In this document: in pieces, positions 51,050 through 61,313 of the stretch
Numbering within the stretch: the stretch's first letter is position 1
Layout: the number at the start of each line of letters is the position of its first letter
From: Gracilaria gracilis
Taxonomy: Eukaryota > Rhodophyta > Florideophyceae > Gracilariales > Gracilariaceae
Direction: 5' to 3'
Length of the DNA stretch: 64,000 nt
Assembly (NCBI GenBank): GCA_030374805.1
Contig: JARGSG010000144.1
Span: 19,194 to 83,193 of the forward strand
Made by a program: the position numbers and the translations under genes
The notes under the pieces: model-generated
Seen by the model: only the letters and a program-made list of their open reading frames with translations
Told to the model about the DNA's origin: nothing
Database searches by the model: none

Positions 51050-51225
51050 CCCCATATGAAATGTCGGCACGCACAGAAGCAAATGTCATTCTTAGCATTC
51101 TCAACATTACTCTCAAAGACCATTTAGATAAGGGCCAATCTAGTTCCTGCTTGGGTGTCACTGCTAGATCGGGAATAATTGATTACACATCATTTTGAGC
51201 TTATGAAAAAATGAACTTCACGCGT

Positions 51226-51296
51226 TGTAATACACTTCTGAATCTTATCAAGAGTAGCCGTTGGCTACTCTTCATAAGATTCAGAAGTGTATTACA
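51226..51296. repeat. Near-perfect 34-bp foldback with 3-bp loop
   Basis: Arms 51226-51259 and 51263-51296 pair at 33 of 34 positions (one C:C mismatch at 51249/51273), with loop GTT. The corresponding part of duplication unit 1 lacks it. The ends are TGTA...TACA. Confidence 0.85.
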
Positions 51297-51963
51297 GCAA
51301 AAGGCAATTTTTTTTCCTGATGTCAAAAGAGGCATGGGGGCAAAACAACAGATTTAGAGGCAAGGCATTGCAGTGTAGTACTAAGGATGCGCAATTTTGT
51401 GGACTTCTATGAAAAATATTAACTTAGCTCTTAGAGAATAGGATTTCGAAAATATATGTGCATATGTGCATAGGGAAACTGTTTCTTAGAGACTCTCGAA
51501 ATGGGGTGGTTTTGGAGAGTTTGGTGTCCTCCGCTTCAGAGAGGCGAGTATTGTGTTATCAGATGGGAACTCAAACCCTACTTGGGCACGAAGGGATTTG
51601 CAGTGACAAATTCCAAGTGACGAAAAGTTTCGAACCGAGTCAATATGGCTCCAAAATCGTTGGCCGCCACTTCACCTCCGCTTGTCCGAGTACAAAAGAG
51701 AACACCTGCGAAGGAGATTTCAATCTTAACCAAGTGCCACTCTGCTAATGGCTCAATGCCGCCGCCCTCGACAAGCGAAGGCCATCTGCCTCATCTAGGA
51801 CTTGCACTCTATTTCCACACCCATACATCCAGCCCCGAGTGATGATGATCCAAGAGCCTATAGCTGTTGCGCTACTACAAAAGCGTACGGCCCGCTTGCA
51901 GGAGCTCTGAGCTACGCAAACTGCGTAATGCAACAGAAGCTAACCGTGATCGGGGATACGAAT

Positions 51964-52803
51964 ATGCTCAAAAGTTCTCAAGTGCTACTTCTTCTCACCT
52001 TAGTGTGCGCGGTGCTCAAGCGCAGCGTTGCGCAGAGCCTTAACGGTCGTGCACCGTCCGGCGCTTTCAGGGGGCTGCCGCTTAATCTGCCGTTCCTGCG
52101 ACCGCCCCCAAGGCCGCCCGCGACGTTCCCAAGGTTTCTGCCAGTGCCCAGAGTGGGAGGCCCCGGCGGAGCATTCTGCAACGTGCGCCAACAAGACTGC
52201 CCTTCGGGTTTCAAGTGCATCAGCGAGACACTCAACGGCGCGCCGCGCTGCCGCGCGCTCGTGGGCAACCCGGACCAGGTGGGGGACAACTGTAACACGC
52301 TGATGAACAACGACGGCGATTCGTGCGAGGTCGACGGCATCTGCGTCAATGGCGTTTGCCGCGAGCTGTGCCAGGCTTCGTCGCCGATATGCCAGGAAGT
52401 GACGGACTTGTGCCACGTCTACGGCGGCGGCGTGCCGCTCTGCGAGATGCCGTGCTTCCCGCTGAGCAGCGGCGTGTGTGATGAGCATCCGGCCACGTTC
52501 TGCTCTTCGGACTCGGGCGTGCCGGATGGGCGTTTCACGTGCGTGCAGCGCACGGGCGGGCCACTGGGGCTGGCGGGCGCTTCATGTGTGCGCACCTCGC
52601 AGTGCAGACAGGGCTTCGCTTGCGTGATCAAGACGCGCTTGCCAGCGCAGTTCTGTGATGACAGCAATACGCTTCGATGCTGCACGGCTCTCGCGGAGGA
52701 TGTGGGCGACTGCCCGCAAACGTCGCCCAGCCTCTCGCTGGTTCCGCTGTTTCAGAGCGCGCCGCCTGGGCTGGAAGGCCTCGGCGTTTGTGCGCTGCGC
52801 TAA
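51964..52803 (+). CDS. Secreted cysteine-rich protein, paralogue 2
   Basis: 279 residues from ATG 51964. It is the tandem paralogue of 49328-50155, with the same signal peptide pattern (MLKSSQVLLLLTLVCAVLKR, cleavage near SVAQ) and the same cysteine positions, with a longer Pro-rich spacer (LRPPPRPPATFPRF). Most differences are in the spacer and at charged surface positions (for example QMCQPSSAVC against ELCQASSPIC), while cysteines and the CHVYGGGVPLCEMPC block are unchanged. That suggests purifying selection on the fold. Both copies are intact. Confidence 0.8.
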   Translation: MLKSSQVLLLLTLVCAVLKRSVAQSLNGRAPSGAFRGLPLNLPFLRPPPRPPATFPRFLPVPRVGGPGGAFCNVRQQDCPSGFKCISETLNGAPRCRALVGNPDQVGDNCNTLMNNDGDSCEVDGICVNGVCRELCQASSPICQEVTDLCHVYGGGVPLCEMPCFPLSSGVCDEHPATFCSSDSGVPDGRFTCVQRTGGPLGLAGASCVRTSQCRQGFACVIKTRLPAQFCDDSNTLRCCTALAEDVGDCPQTSPSLSLVPLFQSAPPGLEGLGVCALR

Positions 52804-52810
52804 GGTTGGC

Positions 52811-53694
52811 GAAGGGCTTGTTGCTGTCAACGAGAGAAAGTTGTGGAGGTGCATGGGCGGTTGAGCTTCTGTCCGGATCCGTCTTCGTTCTTGTCATATT
52901 ATTGGTCCTTGCTGACGTACCTGGACAAGGTGCAGGGTGCCCCCTGCAAATTCAGGACAGTTTGAATTCAAAATGCCGAGTAGAGTCAAAGCGCATCTAT
53001 GCTGCCACGTGACACACGCGTACATGTGTCACATATTCATGAAAATGAGCGAGTAGTAAAGCTTCTTCGTGGAGAGTATAGAATCTATACTATAGATACA
53101 TACGTGCAATACGGGCGGAGTTGTTGGTGAGTTGGTCGCTGAGCAGTTAGCACACTAAAGTCTTGGCTGGGCACCAGACTAACTCGCGCAACTTCATCTT
53201 TTCATATGGATCCACAAAATGCGCACCCCAACGGCGTGGTCCTACTTGACTAGTTTTGGAGAAAGAAACGAATGAGAAAAAGTTTTTATCAACAGCTTCG
53301 CATGACAAGCTAGACACTTGTGCTCCCTCATCTCACATGCTGTCAACAATAGGTGCAACACGGGCGTTAGAAAGCGAAGTGCTATGATTGTGATTGTTGT
53401 CACAATATGAAAAGCGCAAACGGAGATAGAAAAATAATGCACCGAGCAATGACGGCTTCATTTTTTTTTTTCGTATCGCATTCGTCCAAACGTCGTGTAC
53501 GTGAAAGAGAAAAAAGTGTAGCTGGCAACAAGATGCATAAAACAGATGGGACACTTTAGTGTGAAATATGAGGTACGAATTGGCCCAACTCTTCAGCGAC
53601 AAAGAATAGGTCATTTCTACATGCGTATCATCTTTCGTTTCTTTTACTCTCCAATATTTCGTCGTAGTGCTGCAGTTGCGGACAAGTGCGTAAA
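52811..53694. other. Intergenic, nothing recognised
   Basis: Contains a small inverted repeat GTGACACA...TGTGTCAC at about 53008-53031 and AT-rich DNA. No gene. Confidence 0.4.
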
Positions 53695-54311
53695 TCATTT
53701 ATCACCATTTCTTCGCCTCGCCGGGCAGTACTTGTCTTGATGAGCGAACATATTGGATAGGCGATTAAACTTTTTCCCACACCGATATGTGCATTCAGTG
53801 TCAGGGATCGCCTTGTGTTGCTGCATATGAGCCGTAAATTCACACTTTCGGTACGCCGTATACATGCAAGGCGACGCAGGACACTTTTACCACTGACATT
53901 TCTTCAAGTGAGCGTTCAGGCGGTTGTTGGTGATCAGCTTGCCGCAAATGGGACAAAAAGACTTGTTCATAGGGATCACGCGCTCGTTGTGTGTCCGAAG
54001 ATGGTGCTTGAAGTCACCCTGAGAAACGTCATGTAGCCACAACCTTGTTCAAAGCATGCGCGAAGCTCGCATGATTTCATATGCCACGTGAGGTGGCTGC
54101 TGACGATCATGCGTGTACAAGTCGGGCACTGGGTCTTGTTGCAGAGGTTGTCACCGACGCCAGACGCTCTTCCCTCACCATTTACTGGGGAGTGAGTTCG
54201 AATGCGCTTTGCGTGGTTTGGCTCTAGGACGTCGTTGCCGCTTTCATGGCGAAGTCGCTTTCTTGCATCATTGCAAGATCTACGGGAAGAAGCTGATGAA
54301 CGAGAACTCAT
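53695..54311 (-). pseudogene. Multi-C2H2 zinc-finger protein, broken
   Basis: Starts at ATG 54311-54309 with a basic Ser/Arg-rich N terminus (SSRSSASSRRSCNDARKRLR). Fingers are readable in order: CPTCTRMIVSSHLTWHMKSC; a finger starting CFEQGCG that shifts frame near 54020 and goes on as DFKHHLRTHNE; FCPICGKLITNNRLNAHLKKC; then a TAA (53889-53887) and, in the same frame, CEFTAHMQQHKA and CGKKFNRLSNMFAHQ, ending at 53697. Four or five zinc-binding units in 200 codons suggest a nucleic-acid-binding regulator. One frameshift and one stop break it, unless an unseen short intron removes the first. Confidence 0.65.
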
Positions 54312-55887
54312 GTTAGCGCTAATTTTTGTTTGTCAGACCAATGCGGGGATTGTTTCGCTCGAGCACATGGGAGAATGGAAGAATAACAAGTTTCTTCTTA
54401 AGCTTTTGCCCACTGCATTTTGAAGTGTCTACGCTTCAAGCATCTTGGGAAACTGTAGCGAACTTCAGAGATAAGCGGAATAGGTTTTGAATTTACGGAG
54501 TTAATTCATAATCGTTTCGCAAGTCTACAGAGTAGATTTGACTAAATACGATTCACGAATTGATACTACATACCAAGAGCAAGAGCAACGCTCTTTGAAA
54601 ATGTTACTTACATGTTTATTTGTTTTCAAATTCGTTTTTATGCTTTATTCATATTCATTTAGCGATCTAGAAATATGAATTAGTGCTTTTTGTATCCGCC
54701 GCCGTGCGTGTGACGCGTTGCAGTGATTGCGGCCGAGCACCGACTCGCTCAGCTCGGTGGGCCGAGTTTGGTGGCGGAGCCCGCCGTCAAGCGTTCTACA
54801 GTAGCCTATCGGCCTTGGGAACGAACGCCCTGACGCACAATATCCTTAGTAAGTTATGTATGGCAGCTGGTGGAAAGCGCGGGGTAACGCTCTTAGCGCC
54901 CTTATCCGGTAAAGTCTGCGCCGTTATGAATTGAAGAATTCAAAATAGCTGTGAATTGAATACATAAACCAAAACATTTAATTGAACGAGCATCTGCGTG
55001 CACACGTGGACCACGCGCACAGCTGTCGCAATGCCAACAAACAACTATAGCCGGCGTTGATAGTGAAGCTGTTGTTGGAGAGGGCTAAAAGAGGAGAAGT
55101 GGATCTGCCGGGCCTGTCGGCAGGGAGATGCGGGAAATAATAGTTTGAGAGATATTATGAATGGTTTGAACAAAGCAATAAAATCTTTAATACCTCTTCC
55201 GATATGACACAAGCAGCGAAACAAAACATATACTCGCATGAGTAACAAACATGTAGATACCTCTTTAGTAAACGGACTTGTAGCCTACTTCAATTGTACG
55301 AATAGCAGAACTACATACAAAATGGTGTTGCTGCCTACTATAAAATAAGGAGAGCTTTCCTATGAAGAACATGAGTTCTCTACTCCTTCTCTTCCGGTTC
55401 TCAATCTTACCACAAAATCTGCGAAAAATGGCTATAATATTTAATCGCTCCGGTACAATAGCTTTTCATTCAAGTAAGTAAAAACTTGAGAAAATCAAAC
55501 TTCAGACATGGAAACAACAATAAAAGAAAAATGAATTTCAATGAAAATCTCTTCATGCCAGATTGCGATCATACTCAATACCTCTTACCTTAAAAGGCTT
55601 TAATATAATCTTTGTTTCAATGCAAAAGAATAACATAGTTTTCAAGGTTCATCACAGAAGCAAACATAGATATATATTTTCAATATTTGACAATTCAAAA
55701 AAAAAACCACAATACTTCTATACCTTTGCAGCTCGACCTACAAAGTTCACAATGGTGTAATACTAAAAGCGATTTGACTCTAATACACCTTATATCATGT
55801 TGTCTACCCAGACTCTGAGTCTTTCAGAAAACAAACTGCAGACACTGTGTCAATTGACGCTTCCTAGGGTACTAGAAATAATAGAAT
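54312..55887. other. AT-rich intergenic stretch
   Basis: No gene recognised. The frame at 54683-54934 is GC-rich and short, without motif. Confidence 0.5.
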
Positions 55888-56830
55888 TCAAACCACAAAG
55901 AATGCTACAGTATGGGCGACTTTGGTATACTCGTCACTTTTGGTTTCTCGAAGATCAATATACACCATTCGTAACCCACATTCAGGAAAAACAAGATTTG
56001 TCTTGCTCTCGACCTGCGTTTGCACTGCAAATGGCAGTGGAATTCGACAAGTAGACTCCACATTGTCCGAACTTTGCTTTCTCTTTTTTCTCAACGCGTT
56101 CTAAAAGCCGAGAATTTTGGGATGGTACGGTTTAAGTTGCTCAACATCAGATGATAGCCACTTTCGATGCATTAGCTCCACATCGACCAAAGGACGAGGC
56201 CAAGTAACACTGAATTCAAGATATTCTCCATTATCGATTACATGAACTGCAAACAATCCTTGTCCTACTCCGGATGGAAGTTCAGTAGCTACGCTGAGAC
56301 GCTTCGCCGTCGTCTGAGGCTCTGTCCATTCAGATATAAGGTAGAGAGGTTTGCATTGATTTGCAGCAGACACAAGTTCTATTCCTTCGTCGTTATCAAT
56401 GAGCTCAGAAATATTATCAGAACTCTGTTCCTCAATTTCTCTACGTTTCCTCTTGGTTGGGATGGATAAAGTTGTTCTGCGGTCTAGGAAATTCGCGTTC
56501 TCCTTATCAGCGTCTGCAAAAAACTGAGTTAGTAACATCAACACAATATGTAGTATGAAAAGTGGTGCAAGAATTGATTATCTCTTCTGAATTCGTATTC
56601 CTTTCGCAAAGCATTATATTTCTGCCGGAAGTTCACCAGTCTATGTGCTTTGAATACTCCTTCACTTTCCCATACTTTCTACGGCTCATCCGTACCATCC
56701 AGTTCTCCGCTTTCAAATTTGGATCGTAATAATTTGACAGCCGGGGCGTTTGCTCTTAGTCGAGGCATCAGAACAAGGATTTACTTAACTGCCTCACATC
56801 TGGATGTTCCGGAACTACGAAGCAACTTAA
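55888..56830 (-). pseudogene. Family X copy 2: two-exon gene of unknown function, broken
   Basis: Homologue of 5935-6858. In coding order: VKLLRSKFESGELDGTDEP, TAG, KVWESEGVFKAHRLVNFRQK and KEYEF, then an intron of about 60 bp whose end is very clear (branch site TACTAAC at 56534-56528 and acceptor TTTTTTGCAG ending at 56514), although the donor is not a plain GT. Exon 2 reads ADKENANFLDRRT, a Lys/Arg cluster (PTKRKRREIEE, a likely nuclear signal), KPLYLISEWTEP, LPSGVGQGLFAVHV, VELMHRKW and PYHPKILGF, and then a stop. The last part, CRIPLPFAVQT to MVYIDLRET, is in another frame (56094-55888). It is broken at several places, but conserved with copy 1 over its full length. Confidence 0.65.
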
Positions 56831-57414
56831 GTACAGGATGGCGTTCCTCCTCATGAGAGAAGTCTCTGATATATGTCTTTGTCGTATGAATTTTGGAGGC
56901 TACGGCGTACAAGGTTCTATCTCTTTTACTAACTCGTTAAATCTTTTAAACACAACACGTCCTAAAGGGAAGTTCCAACGTATAGAAATTTGACGCATCA
57001 TTGCAATTTACGAGAACAAATTGCGGACCGATGCTTGAGATAAATCTATATAGAATTTGTCCCTGAAGTATTTCAAATAGGACAAAATCTCTTCCCTATT
57101 GTGCTAAATTTGTCCAGGCGTTCGTGGAAAAAGTTAGCGGTACAGAAACTTGTTAAAACGTCAAGTACATGTTTGTGAAAGGAAGAAAAACATGTCACAC
57201 CAACAGCTCTATCGCACCCTTTATTCAAGCGAAATTCGCCGCATATCAACGAGTGAAAATTCCCATTTCTCGGTGATTTTGGTGAAGTTAAGGGCCTACT
57301 ATGGCGCTGTAGCAGAAACAACCAAACTGCAAAAGTATATATTTCAATGTTGGATGAGTACCGCTAAAGTTACAGAGGTTTTTCTTGCGTTCTACGTCGT
57401 GCAGGTAGAGAAAT
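56831..57414. other. Intergenic before element D
   Basis: AT-rich, no gene recognised. It ends GAGAAAT at the LTR. Confidence 0.5.
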
Positions 57415-57922
57415 TGTAGTACAATGAGACCTCAATGGGTTGGTGCCACGTGGGTCTACTGGTGCGCCTTGCTGGCTGCACTGTACCCAATTGGTATTCT
57501 GTATTTTATAATTTCTAATTTCTAATTTATAGTCTAGGATAGTTTAGCATTGCTGGCCCATGACAGTAGGTCATGGGCACAGCCGATGACGTCATGCCCG
57601 CATGGGAGATCGGCGTCGGTGCACCTTGTATATATTGTGGTGCACCTCGCCTTCCCCCTCGGGTATTGTAAAGTCAGGCACCACTAGGGCAGTAACTATA
57701 CCATCTTGGTCACTTGCTACTCTATTACTATTCAGGTTTTACCGCGCGTCGACGTCTACTACCGTACACCTACACGGTCTAGACTAGTTGCCCCGCCGTT
57801 TGCCCCTGCGGGTTTCAGGTGCCCTACTACCATATTGGTTGTGTGTTTTTCCCCTTCAGGTTGAGCCCTCGCGCGCTCCCTCTACCAGGCGGACCCCACA
57901 CCTTATCGGTATTTGTACGACA
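57415..57922 (+). repeat. 5' LTR of element D (508 bp)
   Basis: TGTAGTAC...TACGACA. It contains TATATATT (57629-57636) flanked by two GGTGCACC palindromes (57618-57625 and 57639-57646). It also has a segment (57468-57601) missing from the LTR of B, which holds a hairpin GCCCATGAC/GTCATGGGC (57556-57578) and the palindrome ATGACGTCAT (57586-57595, a CRE-like site). Confidence 0.9.
57629..57636 (+). promoter_or_regulatory. Probable TATA box of element D
   Basis: TATATATT in the LTR, between two GGTGCACC palindromes. In the LTR of B the same site is TACATATT. Confidence 0.5.
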
Positions 57923-57925
57923 TTT

Positions 57926-57943
57926 TGGTCTCCCGACCTAGAA
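57926..57943 (+). other. Primer-binding site of element D
   Basis: TGGTCTCCCGACCTAGAA, three bases after the LTR, the same as in A and one base from C. Confidence 0.8.
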
Positions 57944-58069
57944 GTTTCTTGGTTTTTGTCGTACCTTTACTGGTGAACAGAAGACATTCGAAAGGATTCT
58001 GGAAGTTCACACACCTATTTGGTTTCGTAGGAATACTCGCGAAGCAATTGGATACCACTATTGGTCACT

Positions 58070-60231
58070 ATGGAAAGACCTAAAAGGATTACTCGTGGCT
58101 CTAGCGCGCCACCTAGCCACAAGGGTTCTGCTGCGGCGTCAGCCGCTAAACCCATTCTGGATAATCCCGAGGAGTTGCTTCGGCAACCTCGGGCCGGAAC
58201 CTCAAAGGATACGGGCACTCAGCCACCGTTGGCTCCTGAGCCTAACAAGGATTCGCCGACAACGGTTGAGGACCTTTGGCCCCAATTGGAAGATCGAGCG
58301 AAAGCTCTTTTTACCGCTACGGTTAATGAAGCTATGACCTCAATGGACATGGACGCCGTTACCCGCTTGGTGGTTGATCGAGCCGTGCACGAGCTCTCTC
58401 AACGCATACCTAAATTGGTTGAAACATACCTCTTAACGGGTGCCCGGGAGCATATCTACCGAGTGGTTCAAGACCTTTGGGTTTCTGAAGGAATGGCGGA
58501 AGCCAAAACCCCTGGGGTGAATGTGGTTACTCGCATACCACAAGGGATCCCTGCTGGTTCTTCCGCACCAATCAAGCCAATTCCGGCCGATAGTGCGTAC
58601 CTACAAGGTTTAAGGCAAGGTCAAGAGGGCCATATAGAGATGAGCCCTCGAGACGTGTACTTGCCACCCATTGGAGGTAACGTTCGAAAGGACACCAAGA
58701 CTGGTGGACCTGAGGACGATTCGTCTGACCCAGATGAGGGGCGACGAAGAAGAAACCGCAAGGGTAAAGAAAGGAGGAGGAAAAAGGGAAAGAATCGCGG
58801 CTACGACTCTGACCCCGATTCCTCGAGCTCCGATACCGATACTGGTTCATCGTCGGATGATGACCGTAAAGGTAGACGCCAGAAGAGACCGAACAGGTTG
58901 GCGAAGAAGTCGTCAAAGAGAAACCGTAAAGGTAAGAAGAAACGGTACGAGTCGTCCGACTCGGATTCGGACACCGATACAACCCTAGAGGTGCGTCAGC
59001 CGCTGAACGATATGTTCACAAAAGCGGTTGATTATAGGTCATATCGGTTGAGAAACCGATCCTCTGCTTACACCCAAGAGGTTGCGCAGAAGATCACCAA
59101 GCACCATAAGAAGCTCAGCTTCCAGATGGGTGATACTACCTTCACAGGTGATGATCCCATTGCGGTAATTGAGTTTCTACAGAGTTCAAGATTGCATGTG
59201 ACCAAAATGGTTTTTCCGAAGGCGCTGCCATGTGGTTATTCCAGTTTTACCTTAAAGGTCAAGCTTACCACTTGCTGCAAGGCAGGCTCCGTGGAAATAC
59301 CCTGGCGGTTGATGAAGAGGGGACAGAGATGTTAGAGACGTACCCAGAAGTGGTTAATTTCATGTTGGAAACTTACGCTACCGATGAGGTTATCCAGGAA
59401 GGTTACGCTGAGGTGCAGGCATATCGCCAACGCTCTAGCCAAACCGAAATGGAATTCTCGTTGGGCCTTTGGAATCTGGCCACCCGATGCGGTAATGTCT
59501 TTACCACTAGTAGGTTGAAGTCGCTCTTTGCCGACAATGTTGACAAAGCGATTCGTTCGCAGGTACGCAATTACCTGGTGAACAACCGTAAGGTGGACTA
59601 TAATGGGCTTGCCCGTTATGCCCAGGGACTAGGCGACACTCTCCGTCACGGAAAGAAGCCGTCGACGTCCCATACCTCAAAGGATAAACCGAAACGGTCA
59701 GTATTGGAGCTAGAAGAAAGCACTACCTCAGAGGGAGATTCGCTCATTCGCGTACCAACAGGAATGGCAGTTCATCTCGTGACTGCGCCGCAGGCTCAGT
59801 CACGAGCCACCTCCATTGGTAATTGGTCGTCGACAGTACCACCAGCTTCGGTAAGGTCGCCACCGAGTGCGGCGAGCACTCAACAAACCTCAACGGGTGG
59901 TTCGCAAGCATCTTCATATGCTACAGCACCAACCAATCCGGTTACCCGGCCTACCTCTATGGCAATGCGTGATCCCCAGACAGGTGGATTGGTTTGCTGG
60001 CTCTGTTTGTCGCCAGACCATCTGGCGAACAGATGTGATAAAATACCCCCAGGGGTGCGCGAACATCTGATCAGTGCCAGGCAGCAAAACCACCGTAACC
60101 TATATGGATCTGGAAAGAGGGTACAAGCTCAACCATCACCATCTCAGGTTCATCTCGTCGAGGAAATACCAATCTTGGAGAAGGACAGTCTCGCTCAGGA
60201 GGAGCAGGAAAACACCGAACGGTTAGCGTAG
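58070..60231 (+). pseudogene. gag: gag of element D (one frameshift)
   Basis: The start ATG 58070 (MERPKRITRGSS) is chosen because it aligns exactly with the start in element A. Parts: a Pro/Ser-rich N terminus; a helical region with VVDRAVHELSQRIP; a long tract of Lys/Arg blocks alternating with Asp/Ser blocks (about 58730-58980), probably RNA-binding and disordered; the capsid core (VRQPLNDMFTKAVDY, QMGDTTFTGDDPIAVI) that loses one base near 59183; then MWLFQFYLKGQAYHLLQ and RCGNVFTTSRLKSLFADNVD in the next frame; a Ser/Thr/Pro linker; and the zinc knuckle CWLCLSPDHLANRC. Apart from that deletion, the frame is open to 60231. Confidence 0.85.
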
Positions 60232-60251
60232 GGGCCACCCCTAACCGTGAA

Positions 60252-61313
60252 TTGGAAGGCCCGTCGATACCGGAACGGGAAACCTTAATGGTGGAAAAAG
60301 AAGAATCAGATGTACCCAATGTGGTGTGTCTAATGAAGTACAATAACTATAAAGTTAATGCTTCAGTAAGCTTTCTCAATTACCTACAGGTCCCCGTTGC
60401 GTGCGTACTCGATACCGGCGCCGGTCCGAATGTGCTAAACGCTCGCGTCATACCCGATGCGGTCTTGCGGAACATTCGGCCTGCCCCGACTATCAACCCA
60501 CTGGTGGACGCTAATGAGCGCCCACTGCACCTTAGAGGAATGTTAACCACTGTGGTACAACTTGGAACCTTGAAGGTGAAGCTCAATTTCTTTGTGGTGG
60601 ATCGTCTGGCGACAGACTGTATCCTCGGGACCAACTTTATTGACAAACATGTCAAGGCAATTTTGCCAGGGTCCCGAACGGTCGCTCTCCGTCAAGGTGG
60701 TCGTATTGCCATACTGGGTAATACGCAGACCAAAAATGGTTGGCGTAAGAAGCCGAGGTTCAATATACCCACCGAAACGGTTTCAAACAAGATACGGCTC
60801 ACCAAATTGGTTTCAATTCCGGCTATGACCCAAATGGTAGTGAATGTCTCATGCGCAGTTCCAGGATTGGTAATGCTACAGAACCATCCTAGGTTGGCAG
60901 AAAGACATCTCGCCTTGATGGCAAACGGGATTATCGACAACATCCCTAACCAAGCCTTCAAGGTGTACTTGAGTAACTTTAGCAATCACATTGTTAAGTT
61001 ACCCAAGAATACCACTATTGGAATCGCATTGCCGGCACCACAAGGGGTTTTCACGGTCTCACCTAATGTGTTGGGCGAGGTCGCCAGCTCTAAGGACGGG
61101 GGAGGAACGGATGCGCCATACCCTGCATATGCGCCCCCGTTATCGACAAACACCAAAATGGAACAGAAGATCGCCAGTACCTTTAAGGTTAGGGATCAGG
61201 AAAAGACTATGGAACTGGACCCAGTGCGGAATTGGAGAGAGGAAGTCCAGATCGGTGCGGAGAACCAGGCTCTCTGAGACCGGATCCTCAGTCTCTTAGA
61301 AGAATTTGAACCC
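60252..61313 (+). pseudogene. pro: Protease and linker of element D
   Basis: The frame starts just after gag, in a different frame from the gag end, so a frameshift mechanism or reinitiation would be needed. It contains the retropepsin site CVLDTGAGPNVLN (catalytic DTG intact, changed to DTR in B), CILGTNFIDKHVKAILPGSR, NHPRLAERHLALMANGII and the SSKDGGG motif at the purine tract. A TGA at 61275-61277, where B has CGA, cuts the frame before reverse transcriptase. The protease itself looks intact. Confidence 0.8.

Larger units (their letters stand above)
51050..52810 (+). repeat. Tandem segmental duplication, unit 2
   Basis: Second copy of 48115-50160, same orientation, with an extra hairpin insertion at 51226-51296. 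Confidence 0.8.

Noticed and set aside
54683-54934. 83-codon GC-rich frame
   Set aside because: Short, no motif and no promoter or poly(A) context.
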